A stretch of DNA of 8,458 nt from JBBDIP01 sp040880305 (GTDB taxonomy: Bacteria; Bacillota; Sulfobacillia; Fermentithermobacillales; Fermentithermobacillaceae): positions 1 to 8,458 of the forward strand of contig JBBDIP010000008.1 of the NCBI GenBank assembly GCA_040880305.1. The letters run 5' to 3'. Both the position numbers and the translations under genes were made by a program. The notes under the pieces were generated by a model, which was given only the letters and a program-made list of their open reading frames with translations, was not told the DNA's origin and did not search any database. Shown piece after piece: positions 1 to 6,813 of the stretch (position 1 is its first letter; the number at the start of each line of letters is the position of its first letter).

Positions 1-1311
1 AGCAACTTCATCCGCAACGGTCGTGGTACGCCCACTAAGGTAAGGTTAACGCCCTTTGCTCCTGAGGATCTGGACCTCGAACTGGAGATGGGCCTGACTG
101 CCCTGCAAGTGGGACGCATGCTGCGGCTGATTGAGGAGGCCTACGCCCAAGATGCCCTGCTGAGCGCCAAGCAGATCGGCATGCTCTGCAATCTCACCCC
201 CACCGCGCTACGGAACCGGCTGCAAACCGTCAGGAAGCTCGGGATCTGGGTTCCGATCCAGGGACTTGGCAGAGACGCCCGCGAGCAGGGCGGGATGTTG
301 CGCTCCACTTGGGCCATGGCCAGGCACCTGGCGGGAGAGGCGCCGGGGGAGATCCGGCAGGCAGCGGCCATCTCCCGGGAGCGGTGGCGGGAGATCAAAT
401 ACCAGTTCGGGGCTGTGGCCAGGCACGTATTGGGCGGCGGCTTTCAACCCAGTGATCTCGAGACTGCCAGCTGGGTAGAGCTGATCCGGCGCACCCCACG
501 GCCGAAACTGGAACTGCTCATGCAGGAATCACCCGCGTCATCGACGCCCAACGGTGAGTGGGCTGACTTCTGCGCCGAGTTGACGGCCGACTTCGGGCTG
601 GCGCCGGTCAAGGTGCGGGCCGTACGGGAACTGCTGGAGGAGTTGAGGACCCAGCTGGCCGGGCACCGAGCTGACCAGGAAGTGGTCTACTGGGCGGTAG
701 CAGCTACCGAGCCCGCCGGAAAGCCGCTGGAAGCGTGCCGGTTGGTACCGGTCAGGCTCACTTTCCTCGACCCGGAGGATGTGGCGGGCGAGACCCCCAA
801 CCGGGTGAGCGGGATGAAGTTTGCCAAGCTCGTGCGCTACGCCACCCAGGCCAAGTTCCAGGGCGGTTACATTACCTACGCTGACCTGGGCTATCTCTTG
901 GGGATCCACACCGAAGCCATCCGCCGGCTGATCCGTGCGCACCCCAAACTGGTGGTACCCTTGCGGGGGCAGGAATGTGACATCGGGCGCGGGGTCACCC
1001 ACCGGCGGAAGATCGTCGAACTCTACCTGCAGTTGTATACCGAAACCGAGATCGTGTCTCGTACCGGGCACTCCTACGAGTCCATCGAGAACTACATCAA
1101 GGAGTTTGCCGCGGTATTGGTGATGGCCGAGCGTGGCATGGGGCCCACCTTAATCCGCCGGGTGATGGGGAGATCCCTCAAACTGGTGGAGGTCTATCTT
1201 GACCTGGTCCGGGAGTATGCGCAGCCGGAGTACGCATTCCGGCTGCAACACCTGCGCCAGCTGTTCCTGGCCCATGAGGGCGAGGTCCAAAAAAGGGGGC
1301 TCGTCCCGTGA
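1..1311 (+). CDS. DUF1670-like protein with two HTH-pair modules (5' end outside window)
   Basis: No enzyme family is recognised; the protein resembles DUF1670 (PF07900), a family of unknown function with helix-turn-helix-like segments. The frame is open from base 1. The first ATG (88) has no spaced Shine-Dalgarno site and falls inside a conserved stretch (VRLT..APED just before it), so the true start lies upstream. Counting from that ATG, the protein holds two related modules. Module 1 has an HTH-like segment at about residues 27-52, a VP motif at 55-56 and a second HTH-like segment at about 84-108. Module 2 has VRLT/PED at 222-231, HTH at about 263-286, VVP at 289-291, a DIGRGVTH motif at 298-305 and a second HTH ending in ENYIKEF at 334-340. 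Module 1 lacks a clear GR..TH motif and looks more diverged. The stop overlaps the GTG start of the next gene, so the two are probably co-translated. No signal peptide or membrane segment is seen. A DNA-binding regulatory or mobile-element role is inferred, not shown. Confidence 0.7.
   Translation, partial: SNFIRNGRGTPTKVRLTPFAPEDLDLELEMGLTALQVGRMLRLIEEAYAQDALLSAKQIGMLCNLTPTALRNRLQTVRKLGIWVPIQGLGRDAREQGGMLRSTWAMARHLAGEAPGEIRQAAAISRERWREIKYQFGAVARHVLGGGFQPSDLETASWVELIRRTPRPKLELLMQESPASSTPNGEWADFCAELTADFGLAPVKVRAVRELLEELRTQLAGHRADQEVVYWAVAATEPAGKPLEACRLVPVRLTFLDPEDVAGETPNRVSGMKFAKLVRYATQAKFQGGYITYADLGYLLGIHTEAIRRLIRAHPKLVVPLRGQECDIGRGVTHRRKIVELYLQLYTETEIVSRTGHSYESIENYIKEFAAVLVMAERGMGPTLIRRVMGRSLKLVEVYLDLVREYAQPEYAFRLQHLRQLFLAHEGEVQKRGLVP
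1293..1311 (+). promoter_or_regulatory. GTGA stop/start overlap with G-rich ribosome binding site
   Basis: The stop codon TGA of the first DUF1670-like gene (1309-1311) overlaps the GTG start of the second (1308-1310). AAGGGGG at 1293-1299 lies 8 bp upstream. This arrangement is typical of translational coupling, so the two proteins are probably made together. Confidence 0.6.
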
Positions 1312-2617
1312 ACCGCCATGACATCTATCGCCCGCTCTTGGAGCGTAACCTGGAGAACTACCAGGCGCAGTACCTGGCCCGGCGCTACGACTTCGGCAAG
1401 GAGTCCCGGATTGCCGCCCTGATCGTGGCCGAGGTGAACCGGCGCCTGGACGAGGTGGAGACTTGCCTGGGAGTGCAGCGAGCCCGGCCCTTCGAATTAT
1501 GCCTGCGCCAACGCGGCCAGGAGGTGACACTGCCCCTCTTCCGACCTGAATACCTACAACCCATACTGGCGGGAGAGACCTTCGCACAAGCCCGGAGTCT
1601 GGTGTTTGACGCCTGTGCCGAGCGGCTGCGGCGGATTCTGCACCAGGTTGAGCCTGAACAGGTGTCGGCCATCATCGACCCCTGGGCCCTGGTACGCAGG
1701 AAAGGGCCAACCGCTACGTTGATAACCTCCAAGACGCAGCGCTTCCCCTGGACGAGCAGGATACAGCCGCCTGGCAGCAGGAGTTGGACCAGATCCATCC
1801 TCAGCTGCCCACCACGCGTCTGAGTGTTCTGGACCTGTCGGCGCCACAGACGGTGGTGGAAAGCCTGGTGGAATTCGCGGTCACTGAGGCCGGGCTCGGC
1901 CCCGTGGTGGCCCGGCAACTGGTAGAGGAACTGATCACCTTGCGCAACATCTGCTGCCCTCTGACCAAGCAACTCAAGCACGGGGAGATGCCCGTCCTGG
2001 CCACGCACGTGCATGCCAGCCTCTCCGAGGAGATGGCTACTCGTTTCCGCCGCCAGGCCCCGGTGATTCTTACGGTTTGGACTCCCGAGGAGCTGAGGAG
2101 GCGGCCTAGAAGCGTGCCGGAATGCTTAGTCCAGCTGAAGCGCCGCATCGTCCGGGTCTGCTTCGAGGCCTACCGGCAGAACGGTCTCCTCAACCTGATG
2201 GACCTGCAGTGGATCTTCCAGATCAGCACGTCCAGGATCTCAGAACTGATCAGGAGCTTCCAGAGGGAGCACAATATCGTGGTCCCAACCCCGGGCACGG
2301 TCCTGGATGCGGGGCGCAGCATGACCCACAAGGACATCATCGTCAACCTGCACCTTCAGGGTCATGCGGTCAAAGAAATCGCGAAGATCACCTACCATTC
2401 GCCGCGCGCAGTGGACAACTACATACGCACCTTCCAGGGGGTACTCATCCTGAGGCTATTTGGAGTCCCACCGCAGTTGATGGCAAGACTGCTCCAAAAG
2501 AGCCCCAACCTGGTTGAAGAACACCTGGAACTGGTCCGGCAGTTCTACCCTAATAAGGACCAGCTACGTCAACACCTTCGTGAGCAGGGGGTGAAGATTC
2601 AAACCATCATATCTTGA
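1308..2617 (+). pseudogene. DUF1670-like protein, second gene of pair, interrupted by one frame change
   Basis: The N-terminal part is in one frame (GTG at 1308 to TGA at 1821-1823) and the C-terminal part in the -1 frame (open from 1658 to TGA at 2615-2617). The C-terminal frame has stops at 1649-1651 and 1655-1657, and no good start before a TTG at 1784 without a convincing ribosome binding site, so the halves belong together as about 435 residues. Coding sense passes from IDPWALVR in the first frame to ERANRYVDNLQ in the second, placing the lost base at about 1680-1720; one extra base near 1700 restores a continuous protein. The N-terminal region (starting VNRHDIYRPLLERNLENYQA) has no counterpart in the visible part of the first gene. 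The C-terminal region matches that gene's module 2: VILT..TPEEL, HTH, VVP, DAGRSMTH, then a second HTH ending in DNYIRTF. A G-rich AAGGGGG (1293-1299) sits 8 bp before the GTG. This may be a real pseudogene or a sequencing error; no canonical slippery heptamer lies in the zero frame. Confidence 0.7.
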
Positions 2618-2655
2618 CAATCTGGCGTTGAACAGTAAGTAGCGACAAAGTGGCG
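2616..2655. repeat. Two direct repeats GACAANNTGGCG, 28-bp period
   Basis: GACAATCTGGCG (2616-2627) and GACAAAGTGGCG (2644-2655) match at 10 of 12 positions, with starts exactly 28 bp apart. The first copy begins inside the stop codon of the second DUF1670-like gene. The spacing is close to three helical turns, so both copies would face the same side of the DNA. Such an arrangement fits a protein-binding array, for example an operator or a transposase-binding end. No transposase gene is visible here, so the role is inferred. Confidence 0.4.
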
Positions 2656-2677
2656 GCTAAGGCGCAGCATGAAGTTG

Positions 2678-2698
2678 GTTTTTGAGGCGTTTTTGGGC
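2678..2698. repeat. Short direct repeat GTTTTTGAGGC / GTTTTTGGGC
   Basis: Two adjacent near-copies (2678-2688 and 2689-2698) lie 22 bp beyond the GACAANNTGGCG pair. There is no stem before the T runs, so this does not look like an intrinsic terminator. It may belong to the same array or be chance. Confidence 0.2.
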
Positions 2699-2770
2699 TA
2701 ATGTGGTTGTATCTATGCGCCGGTGCCCTTGGTGACCGCGACAGACAGATACCAACGCAATGAGGTTGCA

Positions 2771-2800
2771 GCAAACCTGAGCCCAAGACCCTCGGTTTGC
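2771..2800. terminator. Stem-loop without U-tract between convergent operons
   Basis: GCAAACCTGAG (2771-2781) pairs with CTCGGTTTGC (2791-2800) as a 10-bp stem with one bulged T and a 9-nt loop. It lies about 180 bp beyond the rumA stop and about 150 bp beyond the end of the second DUF1670-like gene. It is therefore placed where convergent transcription should stop. Neither strand has a T-run after the stem, so a classic intrinsic terminator is not supported; it could be an RNA 3' end or a chance structure. Confidence 0.25.
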
Positions 2801-2808
2801 CAGCCTTT

Positions 2809-2949
2809 CACACGTTCAATCCTCGTGACGCTTTCTCTACGCGGAGTGAGAGGAAACATGTCAACAGGTTGGACCCAGGCCGGGTGAAACCCTTCCCTGC
2901 CGAGGATGACTCTTATTCGCGCGAGATTCTCAAGTCCTAAATCATCCAT
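2809..2949 (-). pseudogene. Remnant of the C-terminus of a second RumA/TrmA-family methyltransferase
   Basis: On the minus strand, just after rumA but in another frame, lies a stretch reading ENLARIRVILGREG, then FHPAWVQPVDMFPLTP, then RRESVTRIE. It aligns with the last part of the adjacent rumA product (ATLARDLIVLAREG, WRPRWCQPVDMFPMTP, HVECVVLME): 17 of the last 28 residues are identical. Much of the base difference is at third codon positions (CCG/CCT, GTC/GTT, GAT/GAC, CCA/CCT, ACC/ACT). The copy is therefore an old paralogue or imported homologue that was once under protein selection, not a fresh duplication. The catalytic SCNP motif is absent, replaced by EMDDLGLE, and no SAM-binding domain or TRAM domain precedes it, so it cannot be a working methyltransferase. 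The open frame runs on to 2713 without further similarity. A short expressed ORF from ATG 2949 is possible but has only a weak ribosome binding site. Confidence 0.65.
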
Positions 2950-2972
2950 TTCGAAATACACGCTCGTTCCTT

Positions 2973-2990
2973 CTATTCCATCTATTCCAT
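2973..2990 (-). repeat. 9-bp tandem duplication containing the rumA stop codon
   Basis: On the minus strand the sequence ATGGAATAG occurs twice in a row, followed by the related AAGGAACGAG. The first copy encodes the last two residues and stop of rumA (ME, TAG); the second places another TAG in frame 9 bp on. This looks like a replication-slippage duplication and gives rumA a double stop. Confidence 0.7.
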
Positions 2991-4349
2991 CAGCACCACG
3001 CACTCCACATGAGGGGTCATTGGAAACATATCGACCGGTTGACACCAGCGCGGACGCCAGCCCTCTCTGGCGAGGACGATGAGGTCCCTTGCCAGCGTTG
3101 CGGGGTTACACGAGATGTACACGATGGATTGCGGCTTGGCGCGAGCGATGGATACCAGCGCGGATTCCTCGGCACCGCCTCTGGGCGGGTCCAGGATGAC
3201 CGCGTCTGGCCTGCCATAATCCCTGATGCATGTCGGGAGAATCCTTTCGGCCCGCCCTTCGCGGAAGCGGACGTTGTCCACGCCGTTGAGGCGCGCGTTC
3301 TTGACCGCGTCCCGGACGGCGTCGCCCACTTCCTCGATCCCTACCGCAAGAGCGGCTTTCTTGGCGGCGAACAGCGTTATAGTCCCGATGCCTGAGTAGA
3401 CATCGTAGACCACATCCCCGCTGGTGAGAGCGGCAGCCTCCAGAGCTATCCTATAAAGTCGGACGGCTTGCGGCGAATTGACCTGGTAGAAGGAGTTCGG
3501 CGAGATCCTGAACCGGAGGCGCCCAAGGGTATCGTCGCCGAACAGATCCTCGATGTAGTAGCGTCCAAAGAGCAGTTTGTTCTTGGCACCCATGATGATG
3601 TTGGTGCTTTCCATGTTGGTGTTGAGGACCACGCTTACGAGGTCTTTCAGCGACGAGGCGAGGCTTGCGCTGAACTCCGCTTCACCGGGCAGAGAACGCG
3701 CACTGGCCACCAGTACAGCCATCCGTTCACCGGTGCCCGGGGCAATCCTGGCTACCACGTGCCTCACCTGGCCGCGGGCGGTCTTCTCGCTGTATACGGT
3801 GTATCTGCGGGCCCTGACCTCCTCGACCATGCGGAGCACGACCTCGCGGGCCGCAGGATGTTCCAGCGGGCAGATATCTGACGGGACCACCCGGTGACTG
3901 TACGGCTGGTAGAACCCGGCCACCACCTTGCCGTCCGAGCGGGCAAGAGGGACCTCGACCTTGTTCCTGTAGCCCATGATCTCTGGCGATGGCAGGCAGT
4001 CCCGCACCTCGCACGACTCGATCCGCGCGATCCGCGAGAGGGCTTCTTCCACGATCCGCTTCTTCCACTGCAGCTGAAGGTCGTACGACAGGTGCTGCCA
4101 AGCACACCCGCCGCAGAGCGATGCCACCGGGCAGGCCTGCTGGACCCGGCCGGGACCCGCCTCAACCAGTCTGGTGACGCGCCCCCGCATGAAGTTCTTC
4201 TTCCGCTCGATGATCGAGTATTCACAGAGGTCGCCGGGGGCCGTCCCGGACAAAAACACAACCAGCCCCTGGTCGGGGCCGGACGTCACCTTGCCTACTC
4301 CCTCTCCTCTGTGGTTCAGACCGGTTACACGCGCCGTGCTCTGGGCCAT
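2982..4349 (-). CDS. rumA: 23S rRNA (uracil-C5)-methyltransferase, RumA/RlmD type
   Basis: This cytoplasmic enzyme methylates C5 of a uracil in 23S rRNA (U1939 in E. coli numbering; some Gram-positive homologues, RlmCD, also modify U747), using S-adenosylmethionine. The 455 residues match the family length. An N-terminal TRAM-like RNA-binding domain spans about 1-60. Four cysteines for a 4Fe-4S cluster are present at C73, C79, C82 and C160. The SAM-binding motif YDVYSGIGTITLFAA is at 315-329, FYQVN at 287-291, DPPRGG at 387-392, and the catalytic cysteine is C414 in SCNPATLARDL. The C-terminal DMFPMTPHVE is at 440-449. The ATG at 4349 follows a GAGGT ribosome binding site 5 bp away, and the murB stop is 12 bp upstream, so the gene is last in the gat-murB operon. 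All key residues are present. Which uracil is modified cannot be told from sequence alone. Confidence 0.93.
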   Translation of the reverse strand: MAQSTARVTGLNHRGEGVGKVTSGPDQGLVVFLSGTAPGDLCEYSIIERKKNFMRGRVTRLVEAGPGRVQQACPVASLCGGCAWQHLSYDLQLQWKKRIVEEALSRIARIESCEVRDCLPSPEIMGYRNKVEVPLARSDGKVVAGFYQPYSHRVVPSDICPLEHPAAREVVLRMVEEVRARRYTVYSEKTARGQVRHVVARIAPGTGERMAVLVASARSLPGEAEFSASLASSLKDLVSVVLNTNMESTNIIMGAKNKLLFGRYYIEDLFGDDTLGRLRFRISPNSFYQVNSPQAVRLYRIALEAAALTSGDVVYDVYSGIGTITLFAAKKAALAVGIEEVGDAVRDAVKNARLNGVDNVRFREGRAERILPTCIRDYGRPDAVILDPPRGGAEESALVSIARAKPQSIVYISCNPATLARDLIVLAREGWRPRWCQPVDMFPMTPHVECVVLME

Positions 4350-4361
4350 CGGTACCTCATC

Positions 4362-5330
4362 CTAGGATTGTTGCGGCGGACTGTCTTCGCCCACGATGAC
4401 TATCTCGGGCTGGAGGTCTACGCCAAAACCTTCTTTGACCTTGGCTTGAATAAGCGATATCAGGCCCTCGACGTCTCTTGCTGTCGCATTCCCGGTATTC
4501 ACAATGAAACCGGCGTGCTTGGTGGAGACCTGGGCTCCCCCTACTTGGGCGCCCTTAAGGCCCAAAGAATCGATCATCGCGCCGACATAGTGGCCGGGCG
4601 GGCGGCGGAAGGCGCTGCCTGCGGAGGGCATATCAAGAGGTTGCTTCTCTTCCCGCTCCCTGGCTCGCTTTAGCATCACATCGTAGATTATGTTTCGGTC
4701 TCCGGGCGAAAGCCTCAAGTCAACGGTCAGGATCATGAGGTCGTCCCTCTCGGTGAAAAGCGAGTGCCGGTACCCGAAGCCAACCTCGTTTGAGTCCATC
4801 CACTGCACGCCGCCGTCAACCGTGGCTACCTGGACTCTGGTGACCAGAGACCCAAAATCGCCTCCGTATGCCCCTGCGTTCATGGTCACCGCCCCACCAA
4901 CGCTTCCCGGAATGCCAATTGCCCACTCCAGCCCCGATAGATTCTCATGGAGAGCGGCCTGGACCAGCCGGGGCAACAGCGTGCCTGCTCTCACCTGCAG
5001 CGTCGTATCGCCATTTCTGGTAAGACCGTTTGATCCCGGGGCCATCTTGATAAGACAGCCGCGGATACCGCCGTCCCTGACCAGCAGGTTTGTGCCATTG
5101 CCAATGACGTGGCAGGGCAATGCGGATTCGCGACACGAAACCCAGGCCTGGACCGCGTCCTCGGCCGAGCCAGGCATGATCAATAGGTCGCACGGACCGC
5201 CTATCTTGAACGAGGTATGCTCGCTCATCGGTTCCGAATAGAGCACACGGGAGTTTTTGAGTCCGGAGGCTGCGCAGGCCAGTCTAGGGTCCTGTCCCTT
5301 CGGAGCCTGTCCCAAGCTCATGCCCTGCAC
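4362..5330 (-). CDS. murB: UDP-N-acetylenolpyruvoylglucosamine reductase (MurB)
   Basis: MurB is a cytoplasmic FAD flavoenzyme. It reduces UDP-GlcNAc-enolpyruvate to UDP-N-acetylmuramate with NADPH, the second committed step of peptidoglycan synthesis. The 322 residues fit the family. FAD-binding motifs are visible: EPMSEHTSFKIGGP (33-46), VIGNGTNLLVRDGGIRG (75-91) and GIPGSVGGAVTMNAGAYGG (139-157). Expected catalytic residues are present: R188 in YRHS, S239 in PSAGSAFRRP, and E309 in LQPEI. The YRHS loop and the PSAGS-F-RP form indicate the Gram-positive-like type II enzyme. The start is GTG at 5330, 3 bp after GGAGG; an ATG at 5321 is an alternative that would move the site to 12 bp. Both precede the conserved region. 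The gene lies 28 bp after gatB and 12 bp before rumA, so it is probably co-transcribed with translation genes, an uncommon setting because murB more often sits with mur/fts genes. Confidence 0.95.
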   Translation of the reverse strand: MQGMSLGQAPKGQDPRLACAASGLKNSRVLYSEPMSEHTSFKIGGPCDLLIMPGSAEDAVQAWVSCRESALPCHVIGNGTNLLVRDGGIRGCLIKMAPGSNGLTRNGDTTLQVRAGTLLPRLVQAALHENLSGLEWAIGIPGSVGGAVTMNAGAYGGDFGSLVTRVQVATVDGGVQWMDSNEVGFGYRHSLFTERDDLMILTVDLRLSPGDRNIIYDVMLKRAREREEKQPLDMPSAGSAFRRPPGHYVGAMIDSLGLKGAQVGGAQVSTKHAGFIVNTGNATARDVEGLISLIQAKVKEGFGVDLQPEIVIVGEDSPPQQS

Positions 5331-5338
5331 CTTCCTCC

Positions 5339-5352
5339 CATAACAGGTTATG
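5339..5352. repeat. Perfect inverted repeat CATAAC-AG-GTTATG in gatB-murB gap
   Basis: A 6-bp perfect inverted repeat with a 2-bp spacer sits in the 28-bp space between gatB and murB, just before the murB ribosome binding site. It is too short for a terminator. It could be an operator half-site pair or a hairpin affecting murB translation, but chance is equally likely. Confidence 0.2.
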
Positions 5353-5358
5353 CGTAGC

Positions 5359-6813
5359 TTATCGAGATAGCATCTTCTCTTTCAGCATCACGTTCACCTT
5401 CGCCGGGTTAGCCCTGCCACGAGTAGCCTTCATCACTTGGCCTACCAAGAAACCCAGCGCTTTGTCCTTGCCGCTCCGAAAATCCGCGAGTGCGGCCGGG
5501 TTTGCGTCCAGGACCGAGTCTACAATCGCGGCAAGCTCGCTGTCGCCAGATACCTGCTCGAGACCTTCTTCCGCAACTATGGTCCGTGGGTCGCGTCCGG
5601 TCTCTATCATCTTTGCCAGGATGTCCTTCCCGATCTTGCCGCTGATCAGACCCTCTTTTATGAGGCCCAGCATAGAGGCAAGGTTCTGGGGTGAAACGGG
5701 CATCTTTTCGTAGGGTATCCCCTTGGCCTTCATGTAACCCAGGAGGTCGCCGGCGATCCAGTTGGAGGCGACCTTTGGGTCGGCCCCGATCTCAACGCAG
5801 GCATCGAGGAACGCTACAAGGTGCGGGCTCAGGGTCAGGACCCCGGCATCGTAAGCGGATAGTCCCAGTTCATTCACGTAGCGCTGGACTATTTCCGCGG
5901 GTAGCCGCGGCATGCAGCTGCGGACCTCGGCCACGAAATCCCCGGTCAGGGTGAGCCCGGGCAGGTCAGGCTCGGGGAAGTAACGGTAGTCCTGACTGGA
6001 TTCCTTGGTGCGCATTGAGCCGGTGACTTCCTTCACCTCATCCCAGTGCCGGGTCTCGCGCGTCACCTTCTCTCCCCGGTCCAGTGCTTCCGACTGCCGC
6101 TTGAACTCATAGCCCAGAGAGCGGACAACGGCCCTAAACGAGCTAAGGTTCTTCAGCTCCACCGGGACGCCGGGTGGCTCGCCTTTGAGGTTGACCGAGA
6201 TGTTGCAGTCTACGCGCATGGAGCCTTCCTCCATCTTTACGTCGGAGACCTTGGCGAACTGCAGGGTCTTCTGGAGAGTCTCCAGGTACTGTCTCGCCTC
6301 GTCGGCCGATATCATGTCCGGCTCAGATACAATCTCCACCAGAGGAACTCCGCACCTGTTGTGGTCGACCAGGGAATACTCGGCGGTCGTGATATCCTCG
6401 CCTTCGTGGACGGACTTGCCGGCATCCTCCTCCAAGTGCAGCCTTCGGATGCGGATGCGCTTGGGCGGGTCCCCTATCTCCACGTGGCCCCCTGTGGCAA
6501 GAGGCCTTTCATACTGGGTTATCTGATACCCCTTTGGCAGGTCGGGATAGAAGTAGTTCTTCCGGTCAAAGCTGCTCGTGAAATTCACCTGGCAGTCTAG
6601 GGCCAGGGCGGCGCGCACGCCCAGCCTCACGGCTTCAAGGTTTGGAACCGGGAGCGATCCCGGAAGCCCCAGGCACACCGGGCACACGTTTGTGTTTGGG
6701 GGATCGCCAAACCTGGAGGGACAGCGGCAGAACATCTTGGTCTGGGTGGCCAGTTCCGCGTGGACCTCCAGCCCGATCAGCATCTCGTACTGGCGTTCAG
6801 ACAACTGCCTCAC
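5359..6813 (-). CDS. gatB: Asp-tRNA(Asn)/Glu-tRNA(Gln) amidotransferase subunit B
   Basis: GatB is the tRNA-binding kinase subunit of GatCAB. It activates the side-chain carboxyl of misacylated Glu-tRNA(Gln) or Asp-tRNA(Asn) with ATP before amidation by ammonia channelled from GatA. The 484 residues match the family. Visible motifs are YEMLIGLEVHAEL near the N-terminus, a zinc-type cysteine set (C29, C31, C44, C47), YFYPDLPKGYQITQYE, HLEEDAGKSVHE, DHNRCGVPLVEIVSEPDM and MRVDCNISV. The helical YqeY-like tail ends in NPAKVNVMLKEKM. The GTG at 6813 lies 3 bp after GGAGG. The conserved YE before the first internal ATG (6783) shows that the start is upstream of that ATG; a TTG at 6804 is a less likely alternative. 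The gene overlaps the end of gatA by 17 bp, so its ribosome binding site lies inside gatA and coupling is likely. Nothing in the sequence tells which of the two tRNAs is the substrate in this organism. Confidence 0.96.
   Translation of the reverse strand: MRQLSERQYEMLIGLEVHAELATQTKMFCRCPSRFGDPPNTNVCPVCLGLPGSLPVPNLEAVRLGVRAALALDCQVNFTSSFDRKNYFYPDLPKGYQITQYERPLATGGHVEIGDPPKRIRIRRLHLEEDAGKSVHEGEDITTAEYSLVDHNRCGVPLVEIVSEPDMISADEARQYLETLQKTLQFAKVSDVKMEEGSMRVDCNISVNLKGEPPGVPVELKNLSSFRAVVRSLGYEFKRQSEALDRGEKVTRETRHWDEVKEVTGSMRTKESSQDYRYFPEPDLPGLTLTGDFVAEVRSCMPRLPAEIVQRYVNELGLSAYDAGVLTLSPHLVAFLDACVEIGADPKVASNWIAGDLLGYMKAKGIPYEKMPVSPQNLASMLGLIKEGLISGKIGKDILAKMIETGRDPRTIVAEEGLEQVSGDSELAAIVDSVLDANPAALADFRSGKDKALGFLVGQVMKATRGRANPAKVNVMLKEKMLSR

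Noticed and set aside
538..1071. Minus-strand open frame of 177 codons opposite the first DUF1670-like gene
   Set aside because: The opposite strand carries the conserved HTH modules and the coupled start/stop; the antisense translation has no family features.
1680..1720. Programmed -1 frameshift site in the second DUF1670-like gene
   Set aside because: The zero-frame codons CGC AGG AAA GGG CCA do not make a canonical X XXY YYZ heptamer, and I see no strong stem-loop just downstream; a mutation or read error is simpler.
2614..2642. TTGACA (2614-2619) as a -35 box of a plus-strand promoter
   Set aside because: The hexamer at the proper distance (about 2637-2642, AAGTAG) is not a credible -10 box, and no plus-strand gene follows; TTGACA overlaps the stop codon and the direct repeat.
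2713..3045. The full 110-codon minus-strand open frame as a real gene
   Set aside because: Its first part overlaps the end of rumA in another frame and its last 30 codons have no similarity to anything recognised; only about 2809-2949 shows homology, which fits a gene remnant.
3894..4673. Plus-strand open frame of 259 codons opposite rumA and murB
   Set aside because: It is antisense to two genes with intact family motifs, shows no recognisable domain and has no good ribosome binding site; GC-rich coding DNA often leaves long open antisense frames.
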